From positions 66,183,593 through 66,247,592 of the forward strand of contig CM056738.1 of NCBI GenBank assembly GCA_029844215.1: a DNA stretch of 64,000 nucleotides, written 5' to 3'. The stretch's first letter is position 1. Every line of letters starts with the position of its first letter. The stretch is from Przewalskia tangutica (lineage: Eukaryota > Streptophyta > Magnoliopsida > Solanales > Solanaceae). This document shows positions 22,000-34,899 of this stretch, in pieces. The notes under the pieces are model-generated. The model saw only the letters and a program-made list of their open reading frames with translations. It searched no databases and was not told the origin of the DNA. The position numbers were made by a program, and so were the translations under genes.

Positions 22000-24484
22000 T
22001 GTTATACCCCGTAGTTCCAGGGTATGTATGCGAGGACGTACGTACGAGAATACGACATTGAAATTGGAATGGAAGAAAGAGGTGATTTTTCCACGGAAAA
22101 GTTTCCGGTTTTTGTGAAGGAAAAAGGTTCGTTAATGGGAATTGGATTCCCAGATTTGGTATTCGGACTTCTTGGAATATTAGAGAATTATGGAATTTTA
22201 TTTTTCGGAAATGGTCACGTGGGGCCCACGGGAGAAAATTTACGGTTTTGTGGGGCCCACTTTGTTTTCGAGATTTTGGCCATTGTGGATATTTTCGGAA
22301 GATGAAATATTTTGGACGAGTAGGAGGGCGACACGTGTCACCCCCTAGTTGGCTTGGACGAATTCCACTTTGTACACAACACCCGTTTAGAGTCGTTTTT
22401 CGACGAAACGTTTTACACAACTCGCGTAGGATAAATTCCGGCTATGTCATTTCTAATTTTTGCGGATTTTTCCGAGAGACGCAACACGTTGGACCAACGA
22501 GAGGGCGACACTTGTCACCCTCTCATTGGTGGATGTCACACGGCAATAGGGCCGATTGGGTTGGCTTGTTTTGTCTTGGAGTTGGTAGGATATTTTGTGT
22601 GCAAGTTGGCCAAGGACACTTGCCTAAATTCTCACCCTACACTTGCCTTGCACATGGCATAATCTTGGCCATTGGTTGTCCATCCCTTGACCTATAAATA
22701 CCCCCCTTGTTGAAGAGTTATTTCATCCTATTTTGAGCAATCTATCTAAGTCTCAAATCCCTCCCTCTCCCTCTTATTGTTTTCGTCCAAAACACACCCC
22801 TCCCCTTTGAGAAGCCCTAGCCGAGAGCAACCCCCCCCCCCTCTAAAGCTAGCCTAGCCGAAACACTACCCCCCCTCCCTTGGTAGAAAAGTTGCCTTCT
22901 AGTATTGTTATAATGCCCAAATCCCTTAGTCCTTAGTGGAAGTTGTGAAGAACTTCTAAGGTTTTCTTGGAGCTACCGGAGCGCACAACTTAGGAGCTAA
23001 ACCTTGCTCAGGCGCGACTTTTATCTAGGATATTATTGGGCTTACCGAGGTAACTAACCTTATCCTCCTTTTGTAATTAGAATATATATACTGTAGAAGT
23101 ATAGGAATAAGTATTAAATACTTAGAAGGATATTAAAGAATAGAATTGAACTGTTATCACAGTAGAAGGGTTTAAAAGATGAATAATAGAACTGTACTTA
23201 CATAGGACTGTTTTCACAGTAGACTTGAGTAGCTCACCGGGTAGGGAAGTGCTGCCCAAATGTCCATAGAATAACGAACCCTCTGCTTAGAGCTTTATGC
23301 ACATAATCTGGGCGTTGATAGACGTGTTGGTATTATAGGTCGATACTCTGCGCGCGACATATTCAACTTGGCAGGTGGTTTTCGCCGAGAAGGTATGTGA
23401 TTCTTCCTATACTCTTGAGCATGATATTTTAAATAAATATGTATGTAGTACGGTAGACGTACATGTGTTAACTGAATAATACTTACGGCAATGCCTCACG
23501 GCTTAAGCCTGAATAATACTTACGGCAATGCCTCACGGCTTAAGCCTGAATAACACTTACGGCAATGCCTCACGGCTTAAGCCTGAATAATAAAGAACTG
23601 AAAACATTTCAAAAGAATACTGAATCATTTTTTTTACAGAAGAGTAACACTTGGTTTTAAAAGCTTAAGAGTTATACTAGCTTTATGGGAAGTTAGGTAT
23701 AACGGCTTAAGAGTGATAAAAAGAACGATTTATTGATTTAAGGAAATAAGAGACTTGACTTATTACACTAATATGAATTTTGTTAAAAAGCGTGAAACCT
23801 CATTAGTGAGTAAATAGTATTTTTGGTTTTCAAAAGGAATGATGTTTTACCAATCAGAATAAATGTCGAACAAACCACAGCAGCGCTAATAAAGGGAATT
23901 ATTTTGACTAATAAAGTATTATTAAAACCAGTAGAAACTTCCATCTGCATAGGAGCTAAGATAAGACAAAATGATATTACATTCACTAGATCATGGCTGC
24001 TGTAATAAGATTGTTACGAATAAAAATAATAACCTACCCACACTTAGGGTATATGTTTCTCAAATTGTTTTAAAGGATTAAAGCTATGAACTACGAAACC
24101 TTTCGGAAATGAGAAACTTGAGTAATTGAAATTAGGCAAACTTAAGCGTTGGGAAAAGAATGTTGTTACTTGATTTTACAAAGAGAAATGTGTTGATTTA
24201 CTTCAAAAGATAATCACTCTATTTTTATACTACGGGTATTGTGTGACTTTTGTGAAAGAAACGGATCTTTTAAAAGAGTAATACATGAAGTACTTTGGGG
24301 CTAAAAACCCGAACTTGTTGTCATAATGTAGGAAGTACCTTGTGTGAATAACTTGATTGTATTGATTTGTGATAGTCTTGTAATACTTTCTTGTTGACTT
24401 GATAAGTAAGCATGTTAGGATGCTACGTGAGTTAGTGTCTTGTGATGTTTGTGTAAAAGGGTTTTTCTTTGTTGTGCTTATGTT
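22000..24484 (+). repeat. 3' LTR of element E, first part
   Basis: It is nearly identical to 15972-18436. It holds the TATA box at 22692-22700 and three exact 37 bp units at 23472-23582. It is interrupted by F after ATGTT (24480-24484); the same five bases open the remainder at 33888. Confidence 0.93.
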
Positions 24485-27400
24485 TGTTATACCCCGTATT
24501 TCCAGAGTATGTACGCGAGGACGTACGTAGGAAATTTTGAACTTCAAATAGGCTTGGCCGATTTAATTTTGTGCACAACACCCGGTTAGAGTCGTGTTTA
24601 GTGAAAGCGTTTTCCACGACTTTCGTAGGGAATTTCGGCTATGTCCTTTCTAATTTTTGCGGATTTTTCCGAGAGGCGAACGTGTTGGACCAACAAGAGG
24701 GCGCCACTGGCACCCTCTCATTAGGACTTCAATCGTCCATTTGGACGAAATGGATAAGCAAAGGCACGCGTTTTGTTGCCTTGACAAAGTCAAGTAGGTA
24801 GGATATTTGTGTTTGGTAAATCCTAGCCCTACACTTGCCTAACACATGGATTGATCTTGGCCATTGGTTGGCTTTCACTTGGCCTATACATACCCACCCC
24901 TTTGATGAACTTATTCATCCACAAATTTGCCTAAGTCTTGAAAGCTCTCCTTCTCCCTCCCCTTTGTGTTGAGTTCGGCCAAGAGGCCTCCCCCTCTCCT
25001 AGAGGCCTTGGCCGAGGGGTACACCCCCCCTCCTAGTTGTGTGGCCGTGGGGTACCCCCCCCTAGCCTAGTTGCTTTCGTATAATACCCCCCTCTTTTGG
25101 TAGAATACTCTCAAAAGTATTGTTATAATGCCCAAATTACCTTAGCCTATACCTTGTAGTATTCTAAGGTTATACTTGTACAAAAAGCCCAGAAATACTA
25201 TTATACTTCCCGTCAGTCACAAAACCGAAACCCTAGGGAAATCTCCATAGTCCGTTGGAGTATTGTGTAGAAGTTGGTTAGAACTTCTAAGGGTGGTTTA
25301 GAGCGGGTTGGAGCGCTCGGAGTTGGAGCTAAACGATTGCCCAGGATCGACTTTAAGCTAGGATAATTATGGGCTTATCGAGGTAATTATCTTGTCCCTC
25401 TATTGTAATTGGAAATTACAAAATTTCGTTAATATATAGGTTAAGTATACTAAATAATGGAACAGAACGGAGTTATCGGCAATGTCTTTTGACTTAAGCT
25501 GAATAATACTTACGGCTATGTCTTGCGACTTAAGCTGAATTTAAAGAAGAGTCTTGAATTGTAATTACATAGGGTTGTATTCTGAGACTTGTGTAGTAGT
25601 ACCGTGGAGTAGAATTGTACCCGTTTGGGTTAGATATATAACCCCCCCTGGTTGGCTTGGTAGCCGGCCTCGATAGAGGAGGAGATTTACGCTGTTGCGG
25701 GGGGGGGGGGAGGTGCTGCCGAATTTTCTGTAGAATGTTCTACGAAGAGACCTAATGTTAATAAGCGCCTTGTGGCCTTATAGGTTGAAGTACTACGTGT
25801 GGTGCGATCTACGTGGCTTAAGGAGTAGCCGACAGTTGGAAGTACTTGGAGCGTTTTGCTATTAGTCGATACTCGTCGCGAGGTATGTGAACCTCTTCCT
25901 ATCTCTTCTAGCATGATATGTGTGAACTATGTAGTACGGTGAGCGTCACATGTGCTAAATGTATTTGATTGGTGTAAACATAAAGTGTTATAACGGCTTT
26001 ATGGGAAGTTGGTTATAATGACTTTATGTGGGTTAGAAAATACATGTGGTTTTTAAAAGGTAACTGATTTGAACTATAACTGGCTTGTTATGTGTTAATA
26101 AAGAACTTGAAGTATTTCAAAAGATTTTTGAATCATTTTGAAAGAAGAAGTAATATTTGGTTTTTTGAAAACTTAAGAGTTATACTAGCTTTATGGGAAG
26201 TTAGGTATAACGGCTTAAGAATGTTTCTTGATTTGAAATCGAATGTGTATCGACAAACCATGCGGCGTTAATAAAAGGAAATGTTTTGACTAATTAAGCA
26301 TTATTAAAACCAAGAGAAACTTCCATCTGCATAGAAACTAAGATAAGACAAAATGATATTTCCTAGATCATGGTCATTGTAATAAGATTGTTATAAACAA
26401 GAATATCCTACTCACATATAAGGCTTAGGTTTCTCAGTTGTTTAAAGGAGAATTATATTCTTAAATGAATAAGACTATGAACTACAAACCTTTCTAAAAT
26501 TAGGCAAACTTGAACATTGAAAAGAATGTTGCTACTTGATTTTACAAAGAGAAGTAATTGATTTACTTTAAAAGATAATCACTCTATGTTCATATACTAC
26601 GGGTATTGTGTGGTTTTTTTGGGAAGTAACGTATCTTTTAAAGATTTAATGTATGAAGTACTTTGGGGATAGGTACGAACTTGTTAGTAGAAAGTACCTT
26701 GTGTGAATAACTTGATTGTATTGGTTTGTGATAGCCTTGTAATACTTTCTTGTTGACTTGATAAGTAAGCATGTTAGGATGCTACGTGTGTTAGTATCTT
26801 GTGATTATTATGTGAGGGTCACTCTGTTGTGCTTACGTTGTTAAGCGTTAAGCGTTGTACTATTATTGTATCACATACCCTCGACTTATTATACAGGGCT
26901 TGCCACCCGATGCGGTCTTTCACGGCTATCACGGTCCTCGTGACTATGCGAGTCGCGGTAGCTCGAGATTTGATCATTCGGGTGTTTAGCACGATGCGGG
27001 GATTCCTATGCGGTCTGTTGAGACTATGCGGTCTTTTGAGACTATGCGGGTTGCGGGAGCCTGGCGAATACCGAGGTTGTTTGCGCCCGATGCGAGGTAT
27101 ACCTCGGTGATGCAGGACCATGATTCGAGGAATACCTCATGCGGGTCCGTGTGTGACCTATGCGAGTGCGAGAGTTCGAGAATAGACGCCGCATTGATAT
27201 TGCGGGCGGTGGCGGCCGATCATGTGGTGCGGTCTAGAAAGACCTCGGGATACGGTTTGTGGTATTTTTGATGCGTGGGTCTTAGTAGTCGGCTATGCCT
27301 TCGTACTTGCCGTGCACGGGTTTATTGTGATAACTTTGAGGCGTGAGTCACGACTTGACATATTGCTTATTTGTTGTGGATGTAGTTTGCTTATCATACA

Positions 27401-27869
27401 TGTCTCTGCTTTATAGACTATTATGATTTCATTTACTGATTTTTAGTTTCACATACTCTGCACTGTTGTCCGACCTCGCCCGGGCTGCGTTCATGCCGCG
27501 AGTTGAGGTACACGATCGTTGATCCTAGCTCTGGTCACGATTCAGCGTATGGAAAGCTCCGTTTCTCGGAGGCTTATCGATGGTAAAGTCCTGTCGTATA
27601 GGTGTTTACATTCGGGGTTTGGCGGGGCCCTCCCCGCCATTGTTGTCGTATCATTCTTAAGTGCGTAATCTGTTGTGGCGGGGTTTGTAAAAAGGATTAA
27701 AGCTGTTCATTTGTAATGTTGTTATTTATATATGCCGAAAAGCGAGTTTTCCTCAATTCTTGTTTTGTATACATGCATTTCATGTATGTGTTTTATGTTC
27801 ATTGATTACTCGATGTTGTGTCACTAGGGTGCGGGTAAGGCACGATCCACGCCCGATTTGGTCGTGACA
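24485..27869 (+). repeat. 5' LTR of element F (3.4 kb)
   Basis: It begins TGTTATACCCCGTATTTCC and ends GGTCGTGACA. The TATA position reads CTATACATA at 24884-24892, against CTATAAATA in the 3' LTR. A donor-like GAGGTATGTGAAC lies near 25884 and a TGCGG block at 26900-27200. The stem-loop at 27485 reads CTGCGTTCATGCCGCG, with CAG missing compared with its partner. Confidence 0.92.
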
Positions 27870-27873
27870 AAAG

Positions 27874-27885
27874 TGGTATCGAGCG
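27874..27885 (+). other. primer-binding site of element F, altered
   Basis: It reads TGGTATCGAGCG where E has TGGTATCAGAGC. It carries the same CAG to CG change as B. As written it would pair poorly with tRNA-Met. Confidence 0.82.
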
Positions 27886-28073
27886 ATTAATCCTCGGAAA
27901 GTGTCTACAGACCGTATCGATGAAGTCTTGATTATCGGTGTGTTGTGCACCACACCAATAATCAGGAGGCTATAGGATATTTAGGAGTGGTTTCTATTCT
28001 TCTCAATCTGAGTTCGTTGCTTAGAGGTGTGTTGTAAGTTGGACCCTCTGACGAAATTCTTTCACTTATCGTT

Positions 28074-28800
28074 ATGCCTCGCGTAGGAGCAACCCGAGCC
28101 CGGGAGGCAAAGCGCCGGAGTGCGAGTAGAGTTCGAGGGTGGCGAGGCCTGTGCCCAATCATTACCTTGGGTTGTGCTTCATTCGGGGAGTTCTGCGACA
28201 TCACTAGGCCCAGCAGAGTTTAGCACGGCGGCGGCAGTTCCTACTGCGGCCATGACATTTGAACCTTGGTTCCACGGCGAGAGAATTTAGATTGCAAAGC
28301 GACCACATTACTAGCTATAGATTTGGCTACGAAGAGTATACCGATGTACCGCGAATCTTGAGGACTATCTAAAGAGGGTTGTGCGAGTAATTCTTGATTG
28401 GGCTTGAGCATGGCACGTATGCGGGCTTATGCGCGGCGAGAAAACATAGAGATCGGCGGGTTAACGAAGGACAACGAAGAGGCGAGCGGAAGGTCCTTTA
28501 GTAACTTTCGAGGCGAGTCGCCTCACCAGATTTGATATGCACCTCCGCGGTCTGAGTGGTCTTCCACGGGGTTCGGGGCGTTCGGAGTATCAGGAGTTGG
28601 TCGAACTCGGGGCTTCGGTTCATGTGTGCACGTCATCCCGGGGAATGTCGTCTTTTAGTTGGTACTTGTTGTACCTACGACCGTCAGGGTCTGATGTCGA
28701 TAGAGTGTCCTTAGGAGGACTTAGCCTTCGGATCGGTGGGTAGTTCGTCATCTTCCCTAGCTACGCCTGCACGGCGAGGTTTGATTAGAACGACTAAGGG
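28074..28800 (+). pseudogene. capsid-deleted gag of element F
   Basis: The ATG at 28074 aligns with that of E, but the frame fails within 20 codons. DNA aligns with E throughout, including the jump from the N-terminal part to the GACTATCTAAAGAGGGTTGT segment that skips the capsid. Zinc-knuckle cysteines near 28600-28690 are mostly lost. It is not translatable as written. Confidence 0.7.
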
Positions 28801-30477
28801 AGTGAAGCGGTGGGTATAGATATATCTTTAACCTCAGAGATCGGTATGTGTGATAAGGTGCGTATACCTTAGGTGCTATGTTAGATAGCGGTGTGTTAGT
28901 TGTGTTTAGAGATCATGGTTGTTTAGCAGAGTAAGATTTTGGGGATAGATAAGGTGTGAACCTTAGAATGTTTTACGTTGAGACCTTAGAGGTGAGGCCA
29001 TCTCGAGAAAGGTGTAGTGTTATGTTTGACCCTTATCGGAAGTGCATAGTGCACGTGAGTTATGTTTGGGATAGGTCCCTAGTAGTGTGGAATGAAAGGG
29101 GGTAGTTGAGCTAAGAAGACCGCTAGGTTTTCGAAACATGATTAGTGAGATTGTTCCGGATCGGGGAGCTAGTATTGTGCGCGTTGCCGGGTCGGGTTGA
29201 GGCCTCGTTGCGGGTCAACCCGCGGTAGATTTGGTGGTGGGGTCAGGTTGTGGTGGTCCCGCCTTGTGTTAGGGTTGTGAGGGTGTTAGGCCCAAGTTTA
29301 GTTAACCAGCGTACGAGTTCGTGGATACGTTCGACCAGTGGTCGGGCCGATGGGGGCAGCCCATCGTGTTCTTCGTTCGGGACCGTTCACTCGGCAGTGT
29401 TGAATTATCAGAAAGGTTGTAAGGCTGCACGGGGTGCCTACCTTCACCTTATGACAGACAGTGGAGCCCAGGGTAGGGCTGTTGTTGTTTCTGGAAGTTT
29501 TGCCAAGCATGTGTTAAGAACTCAGGTGAGTCTCAGAATCGCATTCGCCCTCGGGCCAGGGTGTGGATTTCAGGGGTAGTTGTGGAGATTGTTGTCTCCT
29601 GTGGAGGGAGTGTTTAAGCTACCATTTCAGTGTTCGGACGTCACCTTTTGAAGCCTTGTAGGGGCGGAAGTGTAAGTCGCCGGTCGATTGGTTCGATGTT
29701 GGCAAGATTCAGATAGTTGGTTCAGGCTTGTTCCAGCAGACTGTGGATAGTGCGAAGCTTGTCTAGAAGAAGTTCTGGCAGCTCAGAGGAATTGTGCGGA
29801 TAATCGGCGACGACGCTTAGAGTTCAGGTTGACGGTCGGTCTTCTTGAAAGTACCACCCCGGGGTGGGTGTGACGAGTTTTGGAATACAGAGGGAACTTA
29901 GCCCGAGTTACTTTGGGCCCTTTTGAGTTCATGTGAAGAATAGGTCAGGTTGCCTATATGTTAGCATTTGCCGTCCGACCTAGGAGGCAGTACGTCCGGT
30001 CTTTCGTATTGTTATGATCGGGAAAGTATCGGAGAATCCATCAGTATTCGATTAATGATGACCAAGTTGAAGATGATAACCCGAGTTTTGGAGGCGAAGC
30101 GATCGAAATGTGGTAAGAGTTCGAGTGTCTGACCTCGGGGATCGCATGTAGTCTGGTACCATTTGTTGGGTCGCCGGAGTGACACTAGAACCTCGCGGCA
30201 AGGTGACAAAAGTGGTGTCGGGAAGAAGCGAGCATGTATGGCGAGCATAGATGTGACCATTTCTTTTGTTTGGAAAAAGTGTGGAGGGAGTATATTTTAG
30301 ACCCCGGAGAGAGGTGTTTGTGGTGATGTTAGAGGTGATTCCTCGTGGACTTGGATGTAAGTATTTTTGCGATTGTTTCGTGGCCATTGTGGCGGGATTG
30401 TTTCGTAAGTGTGGTAGTAAAGACTATCTTGCGCGGTTGTTTTGAGACTTGAAGGAACATTCGGGGCGAATGTTTCT
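28801..30477 (+). pseudogene. pol remnant of element F
   Basis: It is collinear with 20640-21986 of E. The frame at 29250-29579 ends LRTQVSLRIAF, the end of the integrase core. Near 29740-29800 the DNA matches the QKRLLAAQS stretch of E. Protease, RT and RNase H are absent. The first 450 bases carry no recognised domain but are conserved between E and F. Confidence 0.6.
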
Positions 30478-30487
30478 AAGAGGAGAA
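30478..30487 (+). other. polypurine tract of element F
   Basis: AAGAGGAGAA lies before the 3' LTR; it is three bases shorter than the tract of E. Confidence 0.8.
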
Positions 30488-33400
30488 TGTTATACCGTAT
30501 TTCCGAGTATGTACGCGAGGGCGTCGTAGGAAATTTTGAACTTCAAATAGGCTTGGCCGATTTGATATTGGGCACAACACCCGGTTCGAGTCGTTTTTAG
30601 TAAACGTTTTCCACGACTTTCGTAGGGAATTTCCGCTATGTCCTTTCTAATTTTTGCGGATTTTTCCGAGAGGCGAAGCGTGTTGGACCAACAAGAGGCG
30701 CCACTGCACCCTCTCATTGGTGGACTTCAATCGTCCATTTGGACGAAATGGATAAGCAAAGGCACGTTTTGTTGCCTTGACAAAGTCAAGGTAGGTAGGA
30801 TATTTGTGTTTGGTAAATCCTAGCCCTACACTTGCCTAACACATGGATTGATCTTGGCCATTGGTTGGCTTTCACTTGGCCTATAAATACCCACCCCTTT
30901 GATGAACTTATTCATCCACAAATTTGCCTAAGTCTTGAAAGCTCTCCTTCTCCCTCCCCTTTGTGTTGAGTTCGGCCAAGAGGCCTCCCCCTCTCCTAGA
31001 GGCCTTGGCCGAGGGGTACACCCCCCCCCTCCTAGTTGTGTGGCCGTGGGGTACCCCCCCTAGCCTAGTTGCTTTCGTATAATACCCCCCTCTTTTGGTA
31101 GAATACTCTCAAAAGTATTGTTATAATGCCCAAATTACCTTAGCCTATACCTTGTAGTATTCTAAGGTTATACTTGTACAAAAAGCCCAGAAATACTATT
31201 ATACTTCCCGTCAGTCACAAAACCGAAACCCTAGGGAAATCTCCATAGTCCGTTGGAGTATTGTGTAGAAGTTGGTTAGAACTTCTAAGGGTGGTTTAGA
31301 GCGGGTTGGAGCGCTCGGAGTTGGAGCTAAACGATTGCCCAGGATCGACTTTAAGCTAGGATAATTATGGGCTTATCGAGGTAATTATCTTGTCCTCTAT
31401 TGTAATTGGAAATTACATAATTGTGAATATATAGTTGAAGTATACTATATAATGGAACGAACGTAGTTATCGGCAATGTCTTTTGACTTAAGCTGAATAA
31501 TACTTACGGCTATGTCTTGCGACTTAAGCTGAATTTAAAGAAGAGTCTTTGACTGTAATTACATAGGGTTGTATTACATAGACTTGTGTAGTAGTACCGT
31601 GGAGTAGAATTGTACCGTTTGGGTTAGATATATAACCCCTGGTTGGCTTAGTGGCGGCCTCGATAGAGAGGAGATTTCTGTTGTTGCGGGGAGAGTCTTT
31701 GCCGAATTTTACGTAGAATGTTCTACTGAAGAGACCTAATGTTAATAAGCGCCTTGTGGCCTTATAGGTTGAAGTACTACGTGTGGTGCGATCTACGTGG
31801 CTTAAGGTAGCCGGCGGTTGGAAGTACTTGAGGCGTTTTGCTATTAGTCGATACTCGTCGCGAGGTATGTGAACCTCTTCCTATCTCTTCTAGCATGATA
31901 TGTGTGAACTATGTAGTGCGGTGAGCGTACATGTGCTAAATGTATTTGATTGGTGTAAACATAAAGTGTTATAACGGCTTTATGGGAAGTTGGTTATAAT
32001 GACTTTATGTGGGTTAGAAAATACATGTGGTTTTAAAAGGTAGCGATTTGAACTATAAGCGGCTTGTTATGTGTTAATAAAGAACTTGAAGTATTTCAAA
32101 AGATTTTGAATCATTTTGAAAGAAGAAGTAATATTTGGTTTTGAAAACTTAAGAGTTATACTAGCTTTATGGGAAGTTAGGTATAACGGCTTAAGAATGT
32201 TTCTTGATTTGGAAATCAGAATGTGTATCGACAAACCACTGCAGCGTTAATAAAAGGAAATGTTTTGACTAATTAAGCATTATTAAAACCAGTAGAAACT
32301 TCCATCTGCATAGAAACTAAGATAAGACAAAATGATATTTCCTAGATCATGGCTGCTGTAATAAGATTGTTATAAACAAGAATATCCTACTCACATATAA
32401 GGCTTAGGTTTCTCAGATTGTTTAAAGGAGAATTATATTCTTAAATGAATAAGACTATGAACTACGAAACCTTTCTAAAATTAGGCAAACTTGAACATTG
32501 GAAAAGAATGTTGCTACTTGATTTTACAAAGAGAAGTAATTGATTTACTTTAAAAAGATAATCACTCTATGTTCATATACTACGGGTATTGTGTGGTTTT
32601 TTTTTGGGAAGTAACGTATCTTTTAAAGATTTAATGTATGAAGTACTTTGGGGATAGGTACCCGAACTTGTTAGTAGAAAGTACCTTGTGTGAATAACTT
32701 GATTGTATTGGTTTGTGATAGCCTTGTAATACTTTCTTGTTGACTTGATAAGTAAGCATGTTAGGATGCTACGTGTGTTAGTATCTTGTGATTATTATGT
32801 GAGTGGTCACTCGTTGTGCTTACGTTGTTAAGCGTTAAGCGTGTACTATTATTGTATCACATACCCCCGACTTATTATACCGAGGGCTTGCCACCCGATG
32901 CGGGTCTTACGGCTATCACGGTCCTCGTGACTATGCGAGTCGCGGTAGCTCGATTTGATCATTCGGGTGTTTAGCCCGACGCGGGGATTCCCTATGCGGT
33001 CTGTTGAGACTATGCGGTCTTTTGAGACTATGCGGGTTGCGGGAGCCTAGGCAGATACCGAGGGTTGGCTGCCTTCGATGCGGGGTATACCTCAGGCGGT
33101 CTGGGACCATGATTCGAGGAATACCTCATGCGGGTCCGTGTGTGACCTATGCGGAGCTGCGAGAGTTCCAGGAATAGACGCGCACATTGATATTGCGGGC
33201 AGGTGGCCAGCTTCGATCATGTGGTGCGGTCTAGAAAGACCTCGGGATACAGTTGTGGTATTTTTGGTACTGTGGGTCTTAGTAGTCGGCTATGCCTTCG
33301 TACTTGCCCCGTACGGGTTTATTGTGATAACTTTGAGGGCGTGAGTCCCTGACTTGACATGACTGCTTATTTGTTGTGGACTGTAGTTTGCTTATCATAC

Positions 33401-33887
33401 ATGTCTCCTGCTTTATAGACTATTATGATTTCATTTACAGTATTTTTAGTTTCACATACTCGGTACCTGTTATCGACCTCGCCCGAAGCTGCGTTCACGC
33501 CGCAGTTGAGGTACACGATCGTTGATCCTAGCTCTCGTGGTCACGATTCAGCGTATGGAAAGCTCCGTTTCTCGGAGGCTTATCGATGGTAAAGTCCCCA
33601 TCGTATAGGTGTTTACATTCGGGGTTTTGGCGGGCCCCGTCCGCCATTGTTGTCGTATCATTCTTAAGTGCAGAGTAATCTTTGTGTAGGCGGGGTTTGT
33701 AAAAAGGATTAAACTGTTCATTTGTAATGTTGTTATGTATATATGCCGAAAGGCGAGTTTTCTCGACATCTTGTTTTGTATACGCATTTCATGTATGTGT
33801 TTTATGTTCCGCTGATTACTCTGATGTTGTGTCACTAGGGTGCCCGGGGTAAGGCACCAGTCACGGGCCCAGTTTCGGGTCGTGACA
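30488..33887 (+). repeat. 3' LTR of element F (3.4 kb)
   Basis: It is nearly identical to 24485-27869. The TATA box CTATAAATA is at 30881-30889 and the stem-loop at 33489-33505. It ends GGGTCGTGACA. The start reads TGTTATACCGTATTTCCGAG, with CC and CA missing compared with the 5' LTR. Confidence 0.92.
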
Positions 33888-33892
33888 ATGTT

Positions 33893-34894
33893 GTTTAGCG
33901 ATAAGCGGTTATGTTGATATCATATCACTCATAACTCCGGGGGTTAAGCTGCCCTCCGATGCGGGGTAGACTCAGGCGGGTCTAGTGACCTATGATTCGA
34001 GAATACCTTATGCAGGTCTGTATGGCCTATGGGGAGCTACGAGTTCGAGTTAGTATGCGGCCCTTGTGGTCATGCGGTCTTTGTGGCCATGCGGACGGCG
34101 AGTCGGGGGCATTTGTCGGGAGTAGCTACCCTCGATGCGGGAACACCTCATGCGGGCCATCGAGTGGCCCGTGCGAGCTCTGGAAAGTTCGGGGCTAGAT
34201 CGCACATTAGATATCTGCGGCGAGTGGCGGCTTTGATCATGTGGCGTCTAGACAGATCTCATGATCTGATTTACGTCCTTGTTATCTTGGGGTTTTTAGT
34301 AGTCGGCTATGCCTCGTACTTACCGTGCGGTTTTATGATGACTTTGAGGCGTGAGTCACGACTTGACATATCGCTTAATTATTGTGAATTGTAGTTTTGG
34401 CTTATCATACATGTCTCCTGCTTTATATAGACTACTATGATTTCATTTACTGATATTTTCATTTCACATACTTGGTACTGTTATCGACCTCCTTCGGGCT
34501 GCGTTCATCTGCGCAGTAAAGGTACTCCTCGTTGATCCGTTCTTAGGATCACCGTTTCAGCGTTGGAAAGCTCGTTTCTCCGGAAGCTTAGCATTTTGGT
34601 ATGGTCCCCTGTCGTTGTAGATATTTGTATTCAGGGGTATGGCGGGGCCCTGTCCCGCCATTGTTGTTTTAAACTCTTAGAGGTCTGTAGACCTGTTGTA
34701 AGGTTGAGATGTAACTGTTCATTTTGGGGTACTTATATACATTTATGCCGAAAGGCAACTTTTTCCCAGAAACTGTGTCTTAATTGTACTGTTTCATATT
34801 TTGATTGTTTTATTTTCCGCTGATCTCTCTGATGTATGACTACTTGGGTGCCCGGGTAAGGCACCAGTCACGGGCCCCGGAACGGGTCGTGACA
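33893..34894 (+). repeat. 3' LTR of element E, second part
   Basis: It continues the E LTR from GTTTAGCGATAAGCGG and matches 18442-19475. It ends GGGTCGTGACA, followed by the TGGAG duplication. It has lost bases at most CAG/CTG sites that are intact in the 5' LTR (for example GAGTTCGAGT at 34041 against AGTTCCAGGT). Confidence 0.93.
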
Positions 34895-34899
34895 TGGAG

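Larger units (their letters stand above)
24485..33887 (+). mobile_element. non-autonomous gypsy element F nested in E
   Basis: This is a complete 9.4 kb element: LTR 24485-27869, internal 27870-30487, LTR 30488-33887, TSD ATGTT (24480-24484 and 33888-33892). The internal region of 2.6 kb has a capsid-deleted gag and an integrase tail like E. F must be younger than E, the LINE and D. Its two LTRs are very alike apart from the CHG-site discrepancies. Confidence 0.93.
15972..34894 (+). mobile_element. non-autonomous gypsy element E, split by element F
   Basis: E has two 3.5 kb LTRs (15972-19475; 22000-24484 joined to 33893-34894), a Met-type primer site, gag, an integrase tail and a purine tract. 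Its internal region is only about 2.5 kb and lacks protease, RT and RNase H. The TSD is TGGAG (15967-15971 and 34895-34899), and it interrupts a LINE in frame. F is inserted in the 3' LTR. Without pol it would depend on a relative for movement. Confidence 0.92.

Noticed and set aside
21803..22420. 205-codon minus-strand frame
   Set aside because: It crosses the internal-to-LTR boundary of E on the antisense strand; a similar shadow exists at 15946-16191. No domain.
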